From: Nitrospinaceae bacterium UBA3496
Lineage (GTDB): Bacteria > UBA8248
DNA length: 57,185 nt
Assembly (NCBI GenBank): GCA_002377645.1
Contig: DFQF01000090.1
Coordinates: 1 to 57,185, forward strand
Reading direction: 5' to 3'
Shown here: positions 26,098-34,883 of the stretch, one piece after another
Position numbering within the stretch: position 1 is the stretch's first letter
Layout of the letters: every line of letters starts with the position of its first letter
The notes under the pieces: generated by a model
What the model was told of the DNA's origin: nothing
Database searches by the model: none
The model's input: only the letters and a program-made list of their open reading frames with translations
Program-made: the position numbers and the translations under genes

Positions 26098-27188
26098 TCA
26101 GAAATAACCTCTTCGTAAAAGAATAAAGTCCTTTTTATCATTTTTTCTAGACTAAAATTTCTATCAACGAATTCTTGTCCCATATTACCCATTCTTTCTC
26201 TTATTTTTTTATTTTTTAATAGAATCCGTATCCCATTTGCTAATGCCATACTATCCTTTGAAGGCACAACAAGACCAGCTTTTGAGGGAAAGAGAACCTC
26301 TGGGACGCCCCCGATATTTGTCCCCACTATTGGAACACCCATAGACATAGACTGCAAAGCAACTTGAGGTATTCCTTCCGTTCTCGTAGAAGCAATAACA
26401 AGTAAATCTAGTCCTGCCATAACTGTCGGGATATCTTCTCTATACCCAAGAAAGAACACTCTACTATTTAACAAATTCGATTCAGCCGCTTTCTTCTCAT
26501 ATAAATCTCTGCCTTCACCATCACCTATGATATAGAATCTTGCTTTCTCAGATGACAACTGACGAATAGCTTCTAAAAAATCTAAATGGCCTTTGCTACC
26601 TCGAAGTTGAGCAACCATTCCAACTAATAAGGTTTCTTCGGGAACTTGCATTTCAGATTTAAAAAGGCTCTTTGAGATATCTCTATTAAAAACCGAAGTA
26701 TCCACACCTGTAGGAACAACTTCAATTTTAGAAGGATCGCAAGATTTTGAAGAAATAAGTAATTTTTTTATAACTTCTGCAGTTGTAAAAATTTTTCTTG
26801 GCAATCGATAAACTAAGTTAAAAGTGTGCCCTTTGATAGGAACAGAAACATGTCTCGTTCTAAAAACGGGAATACGCATTAAACGACCAACTAGACCACC
26901 TATCCAACTATCTATACTACTATGTGTATGAATTAAATCAGGTTTGTATTTAAAAATTAAGAATATAAATTTAAAAAAAGATATTAGATCCCATGAAAAT
27001 CTCATTCTTAGTTTACAAAAAGGAATAGATCGGGATTCAGCTTCTTTTCCTAGTCTACTATTAGGTTGACCAACTATAAGAATCTTATGACCTTTAGCTA
27101 TCAAAGAAAGCGATTCCAATAAAATTCTTTTTTCTTGTCCACCAAAACCTTCTGATGCTTCTGTATGGATTATTTTAAGAGACCTCAT
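26094..27188 (-). CDS. Family 4 glycosyltransferase
   Basis: This is a GT-B sugar transferase of 364 residues. It opens with KIIHTEASEGFGGQEKRILLES (glycine loop), has LIHTHSSIDSWIGG near 95 and VGMVAQLRGSKGHLDFLEA at the second domain. The donor-binding motif reads EGIPQVALQSM, so the second glutamate of the E-x7-E pair is Gln, a tolerated but less common variant. The ATG at 27188 is preferred to the ORF limit at 27218 because it gives a family-like N-terminus; it overlaps the end of the GT2 gene by 14 bases. It should act on the LPS core or a linked oligosaccharide. Confidence 0.85.
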   Translation of the reverse strand: MRSLKIIHTEASEGFGGQEKRILLESLSLIAKGHKILIVGQPNSRLGKEAESRSIPFCKLRMRFSWDLISFFKFIFLIFKYKPDLIHTHSSIDSWIGGLVGRLMRIPVFRTRHVSVPIKGHTFNLVYRLPRKIFTTAEVIKKLLISSKSCDPSKIEVVPTGVDTSVFNRDISKSLFKSEMQVPEETLLVGMVAQLRGSKGHLDFLEAIRQLSSEKARFYIIGDGEGRDLYEKKAAESNLLNSRVFFLGYREDIPTVMAGLDLLVIASTRTEGIPQVALQSMSMGVPIVGTNIGGVPEVLFPSKAGLVVPSKDSMALANGIRILLKNKKIRERMGNMGQEFVDRNFSLEKMIKRTLFFYEEVISD

Positions 27189-27948
27189 TCTTCTTCTTAA
27201 ACTCCAAAATAATGGCAAATCTCATAAAAACATACCATGCTAAACCAGCACTGACTATAAAACCTTCAAGTCCATCTTTCCAACCAGATTTAATGATATA
27301 ACTACGAAAAAATCTCCATAATGGTCGAAAAAAAATATCTGTCTTTTTTGATGAAATTTTTTTCTTTAAACTTTCTTGGGCTGACAAAATAGCATAATCT
27401 TTTTGACGCTGAAAAAAATCAGAGACATTTTCATAACTATAATGAAGAATAGGTTCATCCAATTGATAAACTTTACCATCTACCTGAACTGATTCATGAA
27501 CCTGTCTATCGTTAAAGGAAGCTTTTTCTTTTTTAAAGAGTCGTATTTGATAATCGGGCCAGAGATCTCCGTTTTTCAACCATTTTCCAAAGAAGATATT
27601 TTTTCTTGGAAATCTATATCCTTTATAGATGCTATCCTTATCAAAAATTTCAAAAAGAATCTTCATTAAGTCATCTGAAATTCTTTCATCTGCATCCAAA
27701 CTCAAGATCCACTGATTTTTTGCCTGTTGAATTGCAAAGTTCTTCTGATCAGAATAACCAACCCACTCTCTTTCAATAACATCGGCACCTAATCCCCTAG
27801 AAATATCACAAGTTCTATCTTCACTCCCTGAATCAACTACTAATATTTCATCTGCCCATAAAACACTTTTAATACACTCAGAAATATTAGCTTCTTCGTC
27901 TCTTGTAACTATTACAACAGAAACTTTTTTTTTCATTATAAAACTCAT
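27175..27948 (-). CDS. Family 2 glycosyltransferase (WaaE/LgtF-like, LPS inner core)
   Basis: This is an inverting GT-A enzyme of 257 residues that probably transfers glucose to the inner-core heptose. It has the GT2 start VSVVIVTRDEEANI, then DEILVVDSGSEDRT, and the metal-binding DADERIS near 90. The ENVSDFFQRQKDYAILSA region and the C-terminal membrane-associated helix (VSAGLAWYVFMRFAII) are typical of the WaaE/LgtF group rather than of general GT2 enzymes. It follows the Trm112-like gene in the heptose operon. An internal ATG at codon 5 is an alternative start. Confidence 0.86.
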   Translation of the reverse strand: MSFIMKKKVSVVIVTRDEEANISECIKSVLWADEILVVDSGSEDRTCDISRGLGADVIEREWVGYSDQKNFAIQQAKNQWILSLDADERISDDLMKILFEIFDKDSIYKGYRFPRKNIFFGKWLKNGDLWPDYQIRLFKKEKASFNDRQVHESVQVDGKVYQLDEPILHYSYENVSDFFQRQKDYAILSAQESLKKKISSKKTDIFFRPLWRFFRSYIIKSGWKDGLEGFIVSAGLAWYVFMRFAIILEFKKKNEVS

Positions 27949-27984
27949 TTTTATTAAGTAACTATTGATTTGTAAAATTTATCT

Positions 27985-28176
27985 TTATTGATTTTTTGCC
28001 CATTCTTCTAAATCAACAGCTTCATCTACAAGGAGTACCGGTATACCATCCTCAATTCTATATACTTTTTCAGCCACTCTGCTTATCAAAAATTTTCCGT
28101 CTTCACTAAGTTCAAGCGGCTTTTTACAAATAGGACACGCGAGAATTGAGAGAAAGTCATCACTAATACTCATCAT
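27985..28176 (-). CDS. Trm112-like / UPF0434 (YcaR-type) small protein
   Basis: This is a 63-residue protein with the UPF0434 signature: LLSILACP-x-CK-x-PLEL near the start (CPIC pair), a YRIEDGIPVLLVDEA block in the middle and an acidic end. E. coli YcaR lies beside lpxK and kdsB, so an LPS-operon location is typical for this family although its function is not settled; Trm112 itself activates methyltransferases. SD GGAG precedes two adjacent ATG codons, so the first residue is uncertain. Confidence 0.85.
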   Translation of the reverse strand: MMSISDDFLSILACPICKKPLELSEDGKFLISRVAEKVYRIEDGIPVLLVDEAVDLEEWAKNQ

Positions 28177-28198
28177 TGTCTCCTTAATTAATTATCAT

Positions 28199-29269
28199 TT
28201 ATTTTAAAGTAAAATTACCCTGTTTTCTTCCCCAACTTTTTTCTAAAGCATTTTCTACTTCTTTTACACTAATTAAAGACATACACTCTATAAAGTCACA
28301 TTTTCGTAAATAACATTCACTACATGCAAGTGAATGGTAGAGAATCATATTTTTATCTCCCCAAGGACGATTTCTTTCAGGATCTGTTGGACCCATTAGG
28401 GTTATACAATCTAAGCCTAAAGCCGCAGCTAAGTGAGAAGGACCTGTATCTCCTCCTAAGAAAAAATCACCTCTCCTAATTAGTGAAATAATTTCTCTAA
28501 TACTACAAAAAGGAAAGAGCAACCCATCTTCATTCATTAAATTTAAGATCTTTTCAACTAATTCCTTTTCCCCTGGTCCCCACGAAAAAAGGACTCTCCC
28601 TTTTGTTAAATTAACCCAAAAATCTGCGACTTTTGCAAAACGAGATGGATCCCATTGTTTTGTTATCCAACCTCCGCCAGGATGTACAATAAGAATCGGC
28701 CCATTCGACTTTAAATTATTTTCAACATAAAAAGATTCAGCCTTTTCAAATTCGTCCCTATTTTCAATTAATGGAAAACGAAAATCTTTATGTTCAGGTA
28801 TAGGGATTTTTAATGGCTCTAATAATGAAAGATTTTTTTTTATGACATGCGATTTCAAATCAGAAGGAGCAGCATATTTATTCGAAAAAAAAGCATTAGC
28901 CCTCTCTCTGCATAAATTTTGCTCGAAACCAACACGAATCTTTGCTCTTGAAATAAAGGACAAAAATCCACTTTTAATAAGTCCTTGAGGATCTATAGCA
29001 ACATCAGGCGCAATATTTTTCAATTCCTTTAGAGAACCCAAAAATCCTGAAATAGAATTTAAATTTATTTTTGTTCTTAAAAGTTTACTATCAACCGTCA
29101 AAATTTGATCTATATCCGGATTTCCATGTAAAATTTCAGCATAAATCGATTCAACTATCCACACAATTTCTGCACTAGGCATAAAATCTTTGATAGCTGA
29201 GGCTATAGGTAACGAGTGTATTATATCACCTATAGCTCCTAGACGAATTATCAAGAATCTTCTTTTCAT
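28199..29269 (-). CDS. LPS heptosyltransferase, GT9 family (WaaC-like)
   Basis: This enzyme transfers L-glycero-D-manno-heptose from ADP-heptose to Kdo or to heptose I of the inner core. The 356-residue GT-B protein starts with FLIIRLGAIGDIIHSLP, containing the catalytic-region Asp (D15) of WaaC/WaaF. It has the ADP-heptose pocket GGDTGPSHLAAALG near 275, and a C-terminal Cys-rich HSLACSECYLRKCDF segment seen in many GT9 proteins. Compared with the other GT9 in this cluster (31357) its N-terminus is more WaaC-like, but the WaaC/WaaF/WaaQ assignment is inference. It overlaps nothing and starts 2 bases after rfaE2. Confidence 0.85.
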   Translation of the reverse strand: MKRRFLIIRLGAIGDIIHSLPIASAIKDFMPSAEIVWIVESIYAEILHGNPDIDQILTVDSKLLRTKINLNSISGFLGSLKELKNIAPDVAIDPQGLIKSGFLSFISRAKIRVGFEQNLCRERANAFFSNKYAAPSDLKSHVIKKNLSLLEPLKIPIPEHKDFRFPLIENRDEFEKAESFYVENNLKSNGPILIVHPGGGWITKQWDPSRFAKVADFWVNLTKGRVLFSWGPGEKELVEKILNLMNEDGLLFPFCSIREIISLIRRGDFFLGGDTGPSHLAAALGLDCITLMGPTDPERNRPWGDKNMILYHSLACSECYLRKCDFIECMSLISVKEVENALEKSWGRKQGNFTLK

Positions 29270-29271
29270 TT

Positions 29272-29766
29272 TTAATTCGATTTTTTTAAAATTTTACCTA
29301 ATTCAGTTGATGAATGATTTTTTGGATCACCACATATCAAGATTTTACCACCATATTTCTCAACTATATCTTTCTCAGGAACGTTATCTAAAGTGTAATC
29401 AGTTCCTTTAACATGAAAATGAGGTTGTATATCTAATAGAATTTTACTTACATCCAATTCTTCAAAAAGAAGAATATAATCCACACAAATTAATTCAGAA
29501 ATTATTTGCAGCCTTTCAACTTCTGGAATAAAAGGTCTACCTTCTCCTTTTAAGACTTTAGTAGATTCATCACTGTTTATCCCCACGATCAATAAATCTC
29601 CACTATCTTTTGCTTCACGAAGATATCTTATATGACCAACATGAAGTATATCGAAACATCCATTTGCAAAAACAATGATTTTACCTTCTTCTTTTCTCTT
29701 TTCGATTTCCAATTTCAGTTGTTCTAAGCACCATAATTTTCCTAAAAATTCATCATTTTTGTTCAA
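29272..29766 (-). CDS. rfaE2: D-glycero-beta-D-manno-heptose 1-phosphate adenylyltransferase
   Basis: This enzyme makes ADP-D-glycero-beta-D-manno-heptose, the activated heptose for LPS. The 164-residue nucleotidyltransferase fold has the FANGCFDILHVGH motif (HxGH = H42-V-G-H45), then REAKDSGDLLIVGINSDEST, the usual RfaE2 block. It corresponds to the C-terminal half of E. coli HldE and is separate here from the kinase half just upstream. The best start is TTG at 29766 with AAGGA 7 bases upstream, four bases past the kinase stop; a GTG at 29787 would overlap the kinase gene and has no SD. Confidence 0.92.
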   Translation of the reverse strand: MNKNDEFLGKLWCLEQLKLEIEKRKEEGKIIVFANGCFDILHVGHIRYLREAKDSGDLLIVGINSDESTKVLKGEGRPFIPEVERLQIISELICVDYILLFEELDVSKILLDIQPHFHVKGTDYTLDNVPEKDIVEKYGGKILICGDPKNHSSTELGKILKKSN

Positions 29767-29770
29767 ATTT

Positions 29771-30754
29771 TCATCCTTCAAGAGCACGAATCAGTTCATC
29801 TACTTTCACTACAGCAGTCCCCATTTTCATAACTACTAAACCTGCTGCAATACTTGCAATCTCTGTTGACTCTTTCAGACTTGCTCCAGACGCAAGTGAA
29901 AGCGTGAAAGCAGCAATGACTGTATCACCAGCACCAGTAACATCCGCAACTTGATCAGAACCAAAAATCGGAACATCAGTTCTGAAATTTTCTTTTTGGA
30001 AAACACTCATTCCTTTCTTTCCACGAGTTATGAGAACGGATTTAGAATTAGTGATCTTCAAAAGTTCTTTGCCTGCCTGATCAATTTTCTCATCATTTGG
30101 ATAAAACCCAATTGCATCTTCTACCTCTTCTTCGTTAGGCGTTATTGCAGTTACACCCTTAAAATCTGTACACGACCAGCGACTATCAACTGTAACAATA
30201 ATTTGATTCGAAATTTTTTCTATAAATTTTCGAATTTTTTCACTAACTACACCTAAACCATAATCTGATACAATTAGTGCGTCTAAACCTTCTTCACAGA
30301 GTTCTTCAATAGATTTAATAATCTGAAATTCCATTTTTTCTGAAAAATCTCTTTTTTTCTCGTTATCTACACGTATAACCTGTTGTCGGGTAGTATTTCT
30401 TCCTCCAGCCAAGATTCTTTTCTTAGTAGGAGTAAGAGTTTCACTATCAAGAAAAATTTTATCCACATTGATTTTATTTGAAAACATTTTATCCTTAAGT
30501 TCTTTACCCTCCATATCATTTCCAACTACTCCAACTGCAAACACCTTACTACTAAGTGAAGAGGCATTCATTGCGGCATTTCCACCCCCGCCAGGTAATA
30601 AGGATCTATCTTGGAAATCTAAAACTATAACTGGAGCTTCTCTGCTTATCCTAGAAGTTTCTCCATAAATAAATTCATCTGCTATAAAGTCACCAACTAC
30701 CGCAACTCTTAATGATGAAAATTTAGAAAAATATTTTTTTAATACTTGAGCCAT
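29771..30754 (-). CDS. rfaE1: D-glycero-beta-D-manno-heptose-7-phosphate kinase
   Basis: This is a PfkB-family kinase of 327 residues that phosphorylates the C1 of heptose 7-phosphate. It shows the PfkB N-terminal glycine motif (LLPGGGGNAAMNASSL near 52-67), with VVGDFIADEF before it. The C-terminal catalytic motif is DVTGAGDTVIAAF near 262-274, whose Asp is the base. It corresponds to the N-terminal half of E. coli HldE. Order rfaE1-rfaE2 with immediate succession shows a split HldE. AGGA lies 7 bases before the ATG. Confidence 0.93.
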   Translation of the reverse strand: MAQVLKKYFSKFSSLRVAVVGDFIADEFIYGETSRISREAPVIVLDFQDRSLLPGGGGNAAMNASSLSSKVFAVGVVGNDMEGKELKDKMFSNKINVDKIFLDSETLTPTKKRILAGGRNTTRQQVIRVDNEKKRDFSEKMEFQIIKSIEELCEEGLDALIVSDYGLGVVSEKIRKFIEKISNQIIVTVDSRWSCTDFKGVTAITPNEEEVEDAIGFYPNDEKIDQAGKELLKITNSKSVLITRGKKGMSVFQKENFRTDVPIFGSDQVADVTGAGDTVIAAFTLSLASGASLKESTEIASIAAGLVVMKMGTAVVKVDELIRALEG

Positions 30755-30763
30755 TTAAAAATC

Positions 30764-31339
30764 CTAAATCTGAGAAAAAATAAGTTCTATTGCGTGGTAA
30801 ACATCCTCTGCTAAGTAATCTGGTTCACGCAACCACTTTTCATTATTTGTTTCAAATTCCCCTCTACCGTATCCAGTTAAAACCAAAGCTGAACGACATC
30901 CTGCTGACCAACCAGACTCTAAATCAGAAAATTTATCACCAATCATAAACGATTGTTCTAAATCAATATCATATTCGTGTGCTGCCTTTAAAATCATTCC
31001 TGGTTTTGGTTTCCTCATCTCACAGTCCTTAGAAAATAGATTTTCGCTTCCAAGAGGGACATGAGGACAATAATAAATAGCATCTAAATTAGCATTTTTT
31101 CTTCTCAACTCTTTTTGTAATTTTTCATGGACTTCTTCAATCATTGATTCCGCGAAATATCCTCTCGCAACACCTGCTTGATTTGTTACCAAAATTGCCA
31201 AAAAACCTGCATCATTTATTTTCTTTACTGCATCTCCTGCACGAGGAAGTAGTTCATAATCATCTAAATGTGTTACATATCCAACATCTCGATTTAAGGT
31301 ACCATCACGATCTAAAAAAATTGCTTTTTTCTTTTTCAA
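30764..31339 (-). CDS. gmhB: D-glycero-D-manno-heptose 1,7-bisphosphate 7-phosphatase
   Basis: This HAD phosphatase (191 residues) removes the 7-phosphate in ADP-heptose synthesis. The nucleophile and acid/base aspartates are D10 and D12 in FLDRDGTLN, followed by the HAD motif-2 segment VTNQAGVARG and the KPKPGM lysine. The GmhB zinc-binding loop is partly present (C91, H93, C106), but the position of the fourth ligand, normally Cys in a CxC pair, is Met108. The start is TTG with a strong GGAGG. It lies between waaF and rfaE1, as expected for the pathway. Confidence 0.92.
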   Translation of the reverse strand: MKKKKAIFLDRDGTLNRDVGYVTHLDDYELLPRAGDAVKKINDAGFLAILVTNQAGVARGYFAESMIEEVHEKLQKELRRKNANLDAIYYCPHVPLGSENLFSKDCEMRKPKPGMILKAAHEYDIDLEQSFMIGDKFSDLESGWSAGCRSALVLTGYGRGEFETNNEKWLREPDYLAEDVYHAIELIFSQI

Positions 31340-31356
31340 CTCAGCCTCCGTCTATT

Positions 31357-32391
31357 TTACAAGATATTTTTCAATCTATTTTCAACATCCGAAACTGTAA
31401 TTTTTTCCATACAGTCATGATGTTGTAAAGGACATTCTCTCTTGAAACATGGACTACAATCTAAATTCTCATATATATAAAAATTATTAGATCCTCTTGG
31501 AGCTGTTAATTTTGGATCAGTAGACCCAAAGATAGAAATCGTGGGTGTTCCCACCAAGGAGGCAATATGTAACGGACCCGTATCACCGGATATAAAAGCA
31601 TCAAGCATAGAAAGTAATCCAGGTAAGATTAATAAATTGTCTCTACCAAAAAAATTTAGTGCTTTTCCTTTAGAATATTTTACAACCATTTCAGTTAATT
31701 CCTTCTCCCCTGGACCACCAAAAATCAATACACTGGCATTTTGTTCATCAATTAAACGTTCAGCCAATAATCCAAAATTTTTTGGATTCCAAGTTTTGGA
31801 AGACCCGAAAAATGCTCCTGGATGAATACCTATAAGAGGTCGTTTCGATAAAACAACATGTTTTTCTAACGTATTTTTCGAAACCTCAAGCAAGTCATCT
31901 CTTATTTTAATAAAAATCCTTTCAGAAACTGGATTCAGTCCATTTGCAACAAGTAATTCGAGATAATAATCCACTAGATTCAAAGATTTATTCTCCGACA
32001 AAAAAACTGGATTCGTAAGTAATTGCTTTCTGAATCTAGTAGAATACCCAATTCTTGATTTTGAACTACTCAAATAACTAATAAAAGCCGAACGAAAACT
32101 ATTAGGTAAAAGCCAAAAAGTATCGAAAGCAAGTTTATCCTTCAATTTTCCAAATCGAAAAGTTTTCAATAAATACCAGAGATTTTTCTTGTCGAGTTTA
32201 ATAACCTCATCCACCCAAGGAAAGTTTCTAACAAGACCTTCAACCCAAGGATTAACTATAACTCTTATCTTTGAATCAGGGAAATTTAACCGAAGTGAAG
32301 CAAAAAACGGTGCTGCCATCGCAGTATCACCTATCCAGTTGGGAGCCAAAACAGTATGATTTTCAGTAACAGAAAAATCAATATTACCCAA
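31357..32391 (-). CDS. waaF: ADP-heptose:LPS heptosyltransferase II
   Basis: This GT9 enzyme adds heptose II to the LPS inner core. The 344-residue protein has the WaaF start LAPNWIGDTAMAAPFFASLR (catalytic-region Asp), the IGIHPGAFFGSSKTWNP block at the second domain, and the ADP-heptose pocket SGDTGPLHIASLVGTP. A terminal CSPCFKRECPLQHHDCM segment matches the WaaF C-terminus. It is the first gene of the core/heptose operon. The start is TTG preceded by AAAGGAT. An AT-rich divergent region of 172 bases with lptF lies upstream. Confidence 0.92.
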   Translation of the reverse strand: MGNIDFSVTENHTVLAPNWIGDTAMAAPFFASLRLNFPDSKIRVIVNPWVEGLVRNFPWVDEVIKLDKKNLWYLLKTFRFGKLKDKLAFDTFWLLPNSFRSAFISYLSSSKSRIGYSTRFRKQLLTNPVFLSENKSLNLVDYYLELLVANGLNPVSERIFIKIRDDLLEVSKNTLEKHVVLSKRPLIGIHPGAFFGSSKTWNPKNFGLLAERLIDEQNASVLIFGGPGEKELTEMVVKYSKGKALNFFGRDNLLILPGLLSMLDAFISGDTGPLHIASLVGTPTISIFGSTDPKLTAPRGSNNFYIYENLDCSPCFKRECPLQHHDCMEKITVSDVENRLKNIL

Positions 32392-32433
32392 AATGATGAT
32401 CCTTTAAAAAAGAAATCGAAATTTTACCCTAAT

Positions 32434-32445
32434 AATTGTACAATT
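32434..32445. promoter_or_regulatory. 12-bp palindrome in the waaF-lptF divergent region
   Basis: AATTGTACAATT is a perfect palindrome about 45 bases upstream of waaF and 120 bases upstream of lptF. It could be an operator for either divergent gene, or simply chance in AT-rich DNA. A TATAAT (32538-32543) near lptF is a candidate -10 element, but no -35 is convincing. Confidence 0.25.
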
Positions 32446-32563
32446 TTTTTAGTAAACTAAAAAATGTCTTGGGTTCTATGAAAATTTCTTTATTTTCAGT
32501 TCGTTTTTTTAATCTTATTAAAATATTTTTATAACTTTATAATATGAATTTGGAATTTTTATA

Positions 32564-33793
32564 TTGAAAAAACTTCAAACTTACATTTTAAAAGATATCC
32601 TAAGTTGGTCTTTCTTATCACTGCTTTTGCTAACTTTCATTTTATTAATAGGCAGAATTTTTGAGATAACTCAATTATTAATAATAAATAAGATTCCATT
32701 TATTATTGTTTTGAATTTTTTAATGACAACACTTCCAATTCTGTTGTTAACTAACATACCAATGGCAATATTAATCTCCACAGGATTAGTATTTAGTAAG
32801 CTTTCACATGACAATGAACTATTAGCAATGACTTCATCAGGAATGAGTTTTTATAAACAATTAACCCCTGTAATAATATTAGGAATAGTAACTACTCTAA
32901 TTATGTTTTACTTGACAATTTATGGACTACCATGGGGATTCTCAAAAAGCAGAATTATAAGCAAAAAAATTATTTCTATAAGTCAGATCGATTCTAATAT
33001 ACAAGAACAAGTTTTTAAGGAAATTGCAGATGGAATAGTAATTTTCGTAGGAAAGAAGAGTAATAAAAGTAAAACATTAAGAGGAATCATCATTTCTGAG
33101 TCAAGAGACCAAAAAAACAAAAAAATAATTTTTGCTAAAAAAGCTATTTTCAGAAAAGATAAAACAAAAAATTTAATAGTTTTTCAATTGTATGATGGTT
33201 CAATCCACGCAGAAGTAAATCAATCTCCTAAAGGAAAAATTATTTCAAACAAGACCATTCCCACAGAAAAAAGAAGTTATAGGATTACACAATTTAAAAA
33301 ATATCATTTGAAAATTGACTTGGTCCAGAGAAATGAAAACTTTAGCCCCTTTCGGCTTAGACTTAGGGAGTTGCCTATTGAAAAGCTAAATTATGAAATT
33401 AGAAATGCAGAAAGAGATTCAAAAAAAGAATTAATGTACCTAATTGAATTTCATAGAAGAATTGCTTTTCCTTTTATTTCTTTAATATTTGCGATGCTAG
33501 GAGCATCACTTGGGGTAACAAATCAAAGAACTGGAAAACAGGGAGGATTCTTGCTCAGTCTAACTATATTGTTCCTTTACTATCTTCTTGATACTTTTTT
33601 CAAAGGCCTTGGTGAGAATGGATTTTTATCACCTATTTTCTCGGCATGGGGGGCAAACATAATTCTAACATTTTTGACTCTTTATTCTGTATATAAAGTT
33701 AATCGCGAAGGGGATTTCAAAATAATGAAAGTAATTTCAAAACCCTTCACATCGCTAAATAATTTCACAAATTTAATTAGAAGAAAATCATGA
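32564..33793 (+). CDS. lptF: LPS export ABC transporter permease LptF
   Basis: This is one of the two inner-membrane permeases of the LptB2FG complex that extracts LPS and hands it to the Lpt bridge. The 409-residue protein has the YjgP/YjgQ layout. Three helices occupy about 15-120, followed by a periplasmic beta-jellyroll domain of about 150 residues (130-275), and three C-terminal helices (about 300-385) with PFISLIFAMLGASLGV. The start is TTG with only a weak SD (GGAA). It overlaps lptG by ATGA. LptB, LptC and LptA are not in this window. Confidence 0.92.
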   Translation: MKKLQTYILKDILSWSFLSLLLLTFILLIGRIFEITQLLIINKIPFIIVLNFLMTTLPILLLTNIPMAILISTGLVFSKLSHDNELLAMTSSGMSFYKQLTPVIILGIVTTLIMFYLTIYGLPWGFSKSRIISKKIISISQIDSNIQEQVFKEIADGIVIFVGKKSNKSKTLRGIIISESRDQKNKKIIFAKKAIFRKDKTKNLIVFQLYDGSIHAEVNQSPKGKIISNKTIPTEKRSYRITQFKKYHLKIDLVQRNENFSPFRLRLRELPIEKLNYEIRNAERDSKKELMYLIEFHRRIAFPFISLIFAMLGASLGVTNQRTGKQGGFLLSLTILFLYYLLDTFFKGLGENGFLSPIFSAWGANIILTFLTLYSVYKVNREGDFKIMKVISKPFTSLNNFTNLIRRKS

Positions 33794-34881
33794 GTATAAT
33801 AGAGAGATACATTTTAAAGCGTTTTCTAGTTTTCCTGGCTCTTTTCCATATCGGAACAACAACACTTTTTTTACTCGCAGAATTCATCGAACGAATTGAT
33901 GACCTAGTGGAAAAGAATGCATCTTTTTCTCACAGTTTTCTTTATTTTTTCTATAAGATTCCTATGCTTTCCGTTGAAGCAATGCCAGTATCAGTTCTAT
34001 TAGGTTCAGTAACTACATTATTTATTTTTTCAAGAAGAAAGGAAATACTTTCGATGTTAGTTTCTGGTATTAGCATCTATAAAATTATAAGCCCAATTCT
34101 AATCGCAACACTAGCTATAGGTCTTCTAAACTTTCTTGCAAGTGAATTTGTAACTCCAAAAACTAATGAACTATGGTATTACAATTGGCGAGTGAACATA
34201 AAAAAGATACCTATTAAGTCTTACCAAGAACAAAATTCTGTATGGTTTAGATCTAAGGACAAATCCATTATTTGGTTTATTAATCACTATGACCCAAAAT
34301 TAAAGAAGATGAAGAACGTGACTCTCTTTTTTTTAGATAACAACTATAATTTAAGAAAAAAAGTTCAGGCTCTTCAGTCAAAATGGGATAAAAAAGATTC
34401 TAATTGGATTTTCTTTAATGGGAAAATACAAAAATTTCTTTCTTCCGGAAACATATACAAAAAAGAGTTTGACAAGCTAAAAATGAATGTCTTTGAAAAA
34501 CCTAGTGATTTCGAAGATATAAGAAAAGATCCTGAACAAATGAATTATCGAGAGATAAGATCTTACATTGATTTCCTAAAACAAACTGGCGTAAATCCAA
34601 CAAAATTTGAGGTCCAAAAATGGTCAAAATTAGCGAAACCATTTATGATTTTCATATTAGTTCTGGTAATAATTCCATTTACTCTCAATAATAGTTTTAA
34701 TTTTTCTTCTGCAATCGGAACTATTGTATCCGTTATTTTAGGATTTAGTTTTTTTGTGATTTTTTATGCAAGCCTATCACTAGGCGATAATGGCACATTA
34801 CCACCATTCTTTTCCGCATTCGCACCTAACGTTCTTTTTCTTGGTCTTGGAACGTACTTCTTAACATTTTTGAAGAGCTAA
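33790..34881 (+). CDS. lptG: LPS export ABC transporter permease LptG
   Basis: This is the second permease of LptB2FG (363 residues). It shares the six-helix plus periplasmic-domain plan with lptF: helices near 10-120, a periplasmic region about 135-265, and C-terminal helices with FMIFILVLVIIPF and the LGLGTYFL end. The N-terminal ERYILKRFLVF and the SVLLGSVTTLFIFSRRKEIL segment are characteristic of LptG. The ATGA overlap with lptF indicates translational coupling. It ends 2 bases from the convergent lpxK gene, with no terminator visible between. Confidence 0.92.
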   Translation: MSIIERYILKRFLVFLALFHIGTTTLFLLAEFIERIDDLVEKNASFSHSFLYFFYKIPMLSVEAMPVSVLLGSVTTLFIFSRRKEILSMLVSGISIYKIISPILIATLAIGLLNFLASEFVTPKTNELWYYNWRVNIKKIPIKSYQEQNSVWFRSKDKSIIWFINHYDPKLKKMKNVTLFFLDNNYNLRKKVQALQSKWDKKDSNWIFFNGKIQKFLSSGNIYKKEFDKLKMNVFEKPSDFEDIRKDPEQMNYREIRSYIDFLKQTGVNPTKFEVQKWSKLAKPFMIFILVLVIIPFTLNNSFNFSSAIGTIVSVILGFSFFVIFYASLSLGDNGTLPPFFSAFAPNVLFLGLGTYFLTFLKS

Positions 34882-34883
34882 AA

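Noticed and set aside
32544..32567. Seven-codon leader peptide (MNLEFLY) ending in the lptF TTG start
   Set aside because: The stop overlaps the start neatly, but the ATG has no SD, lies inside the candidate -10 region, and is easily explained by chance.
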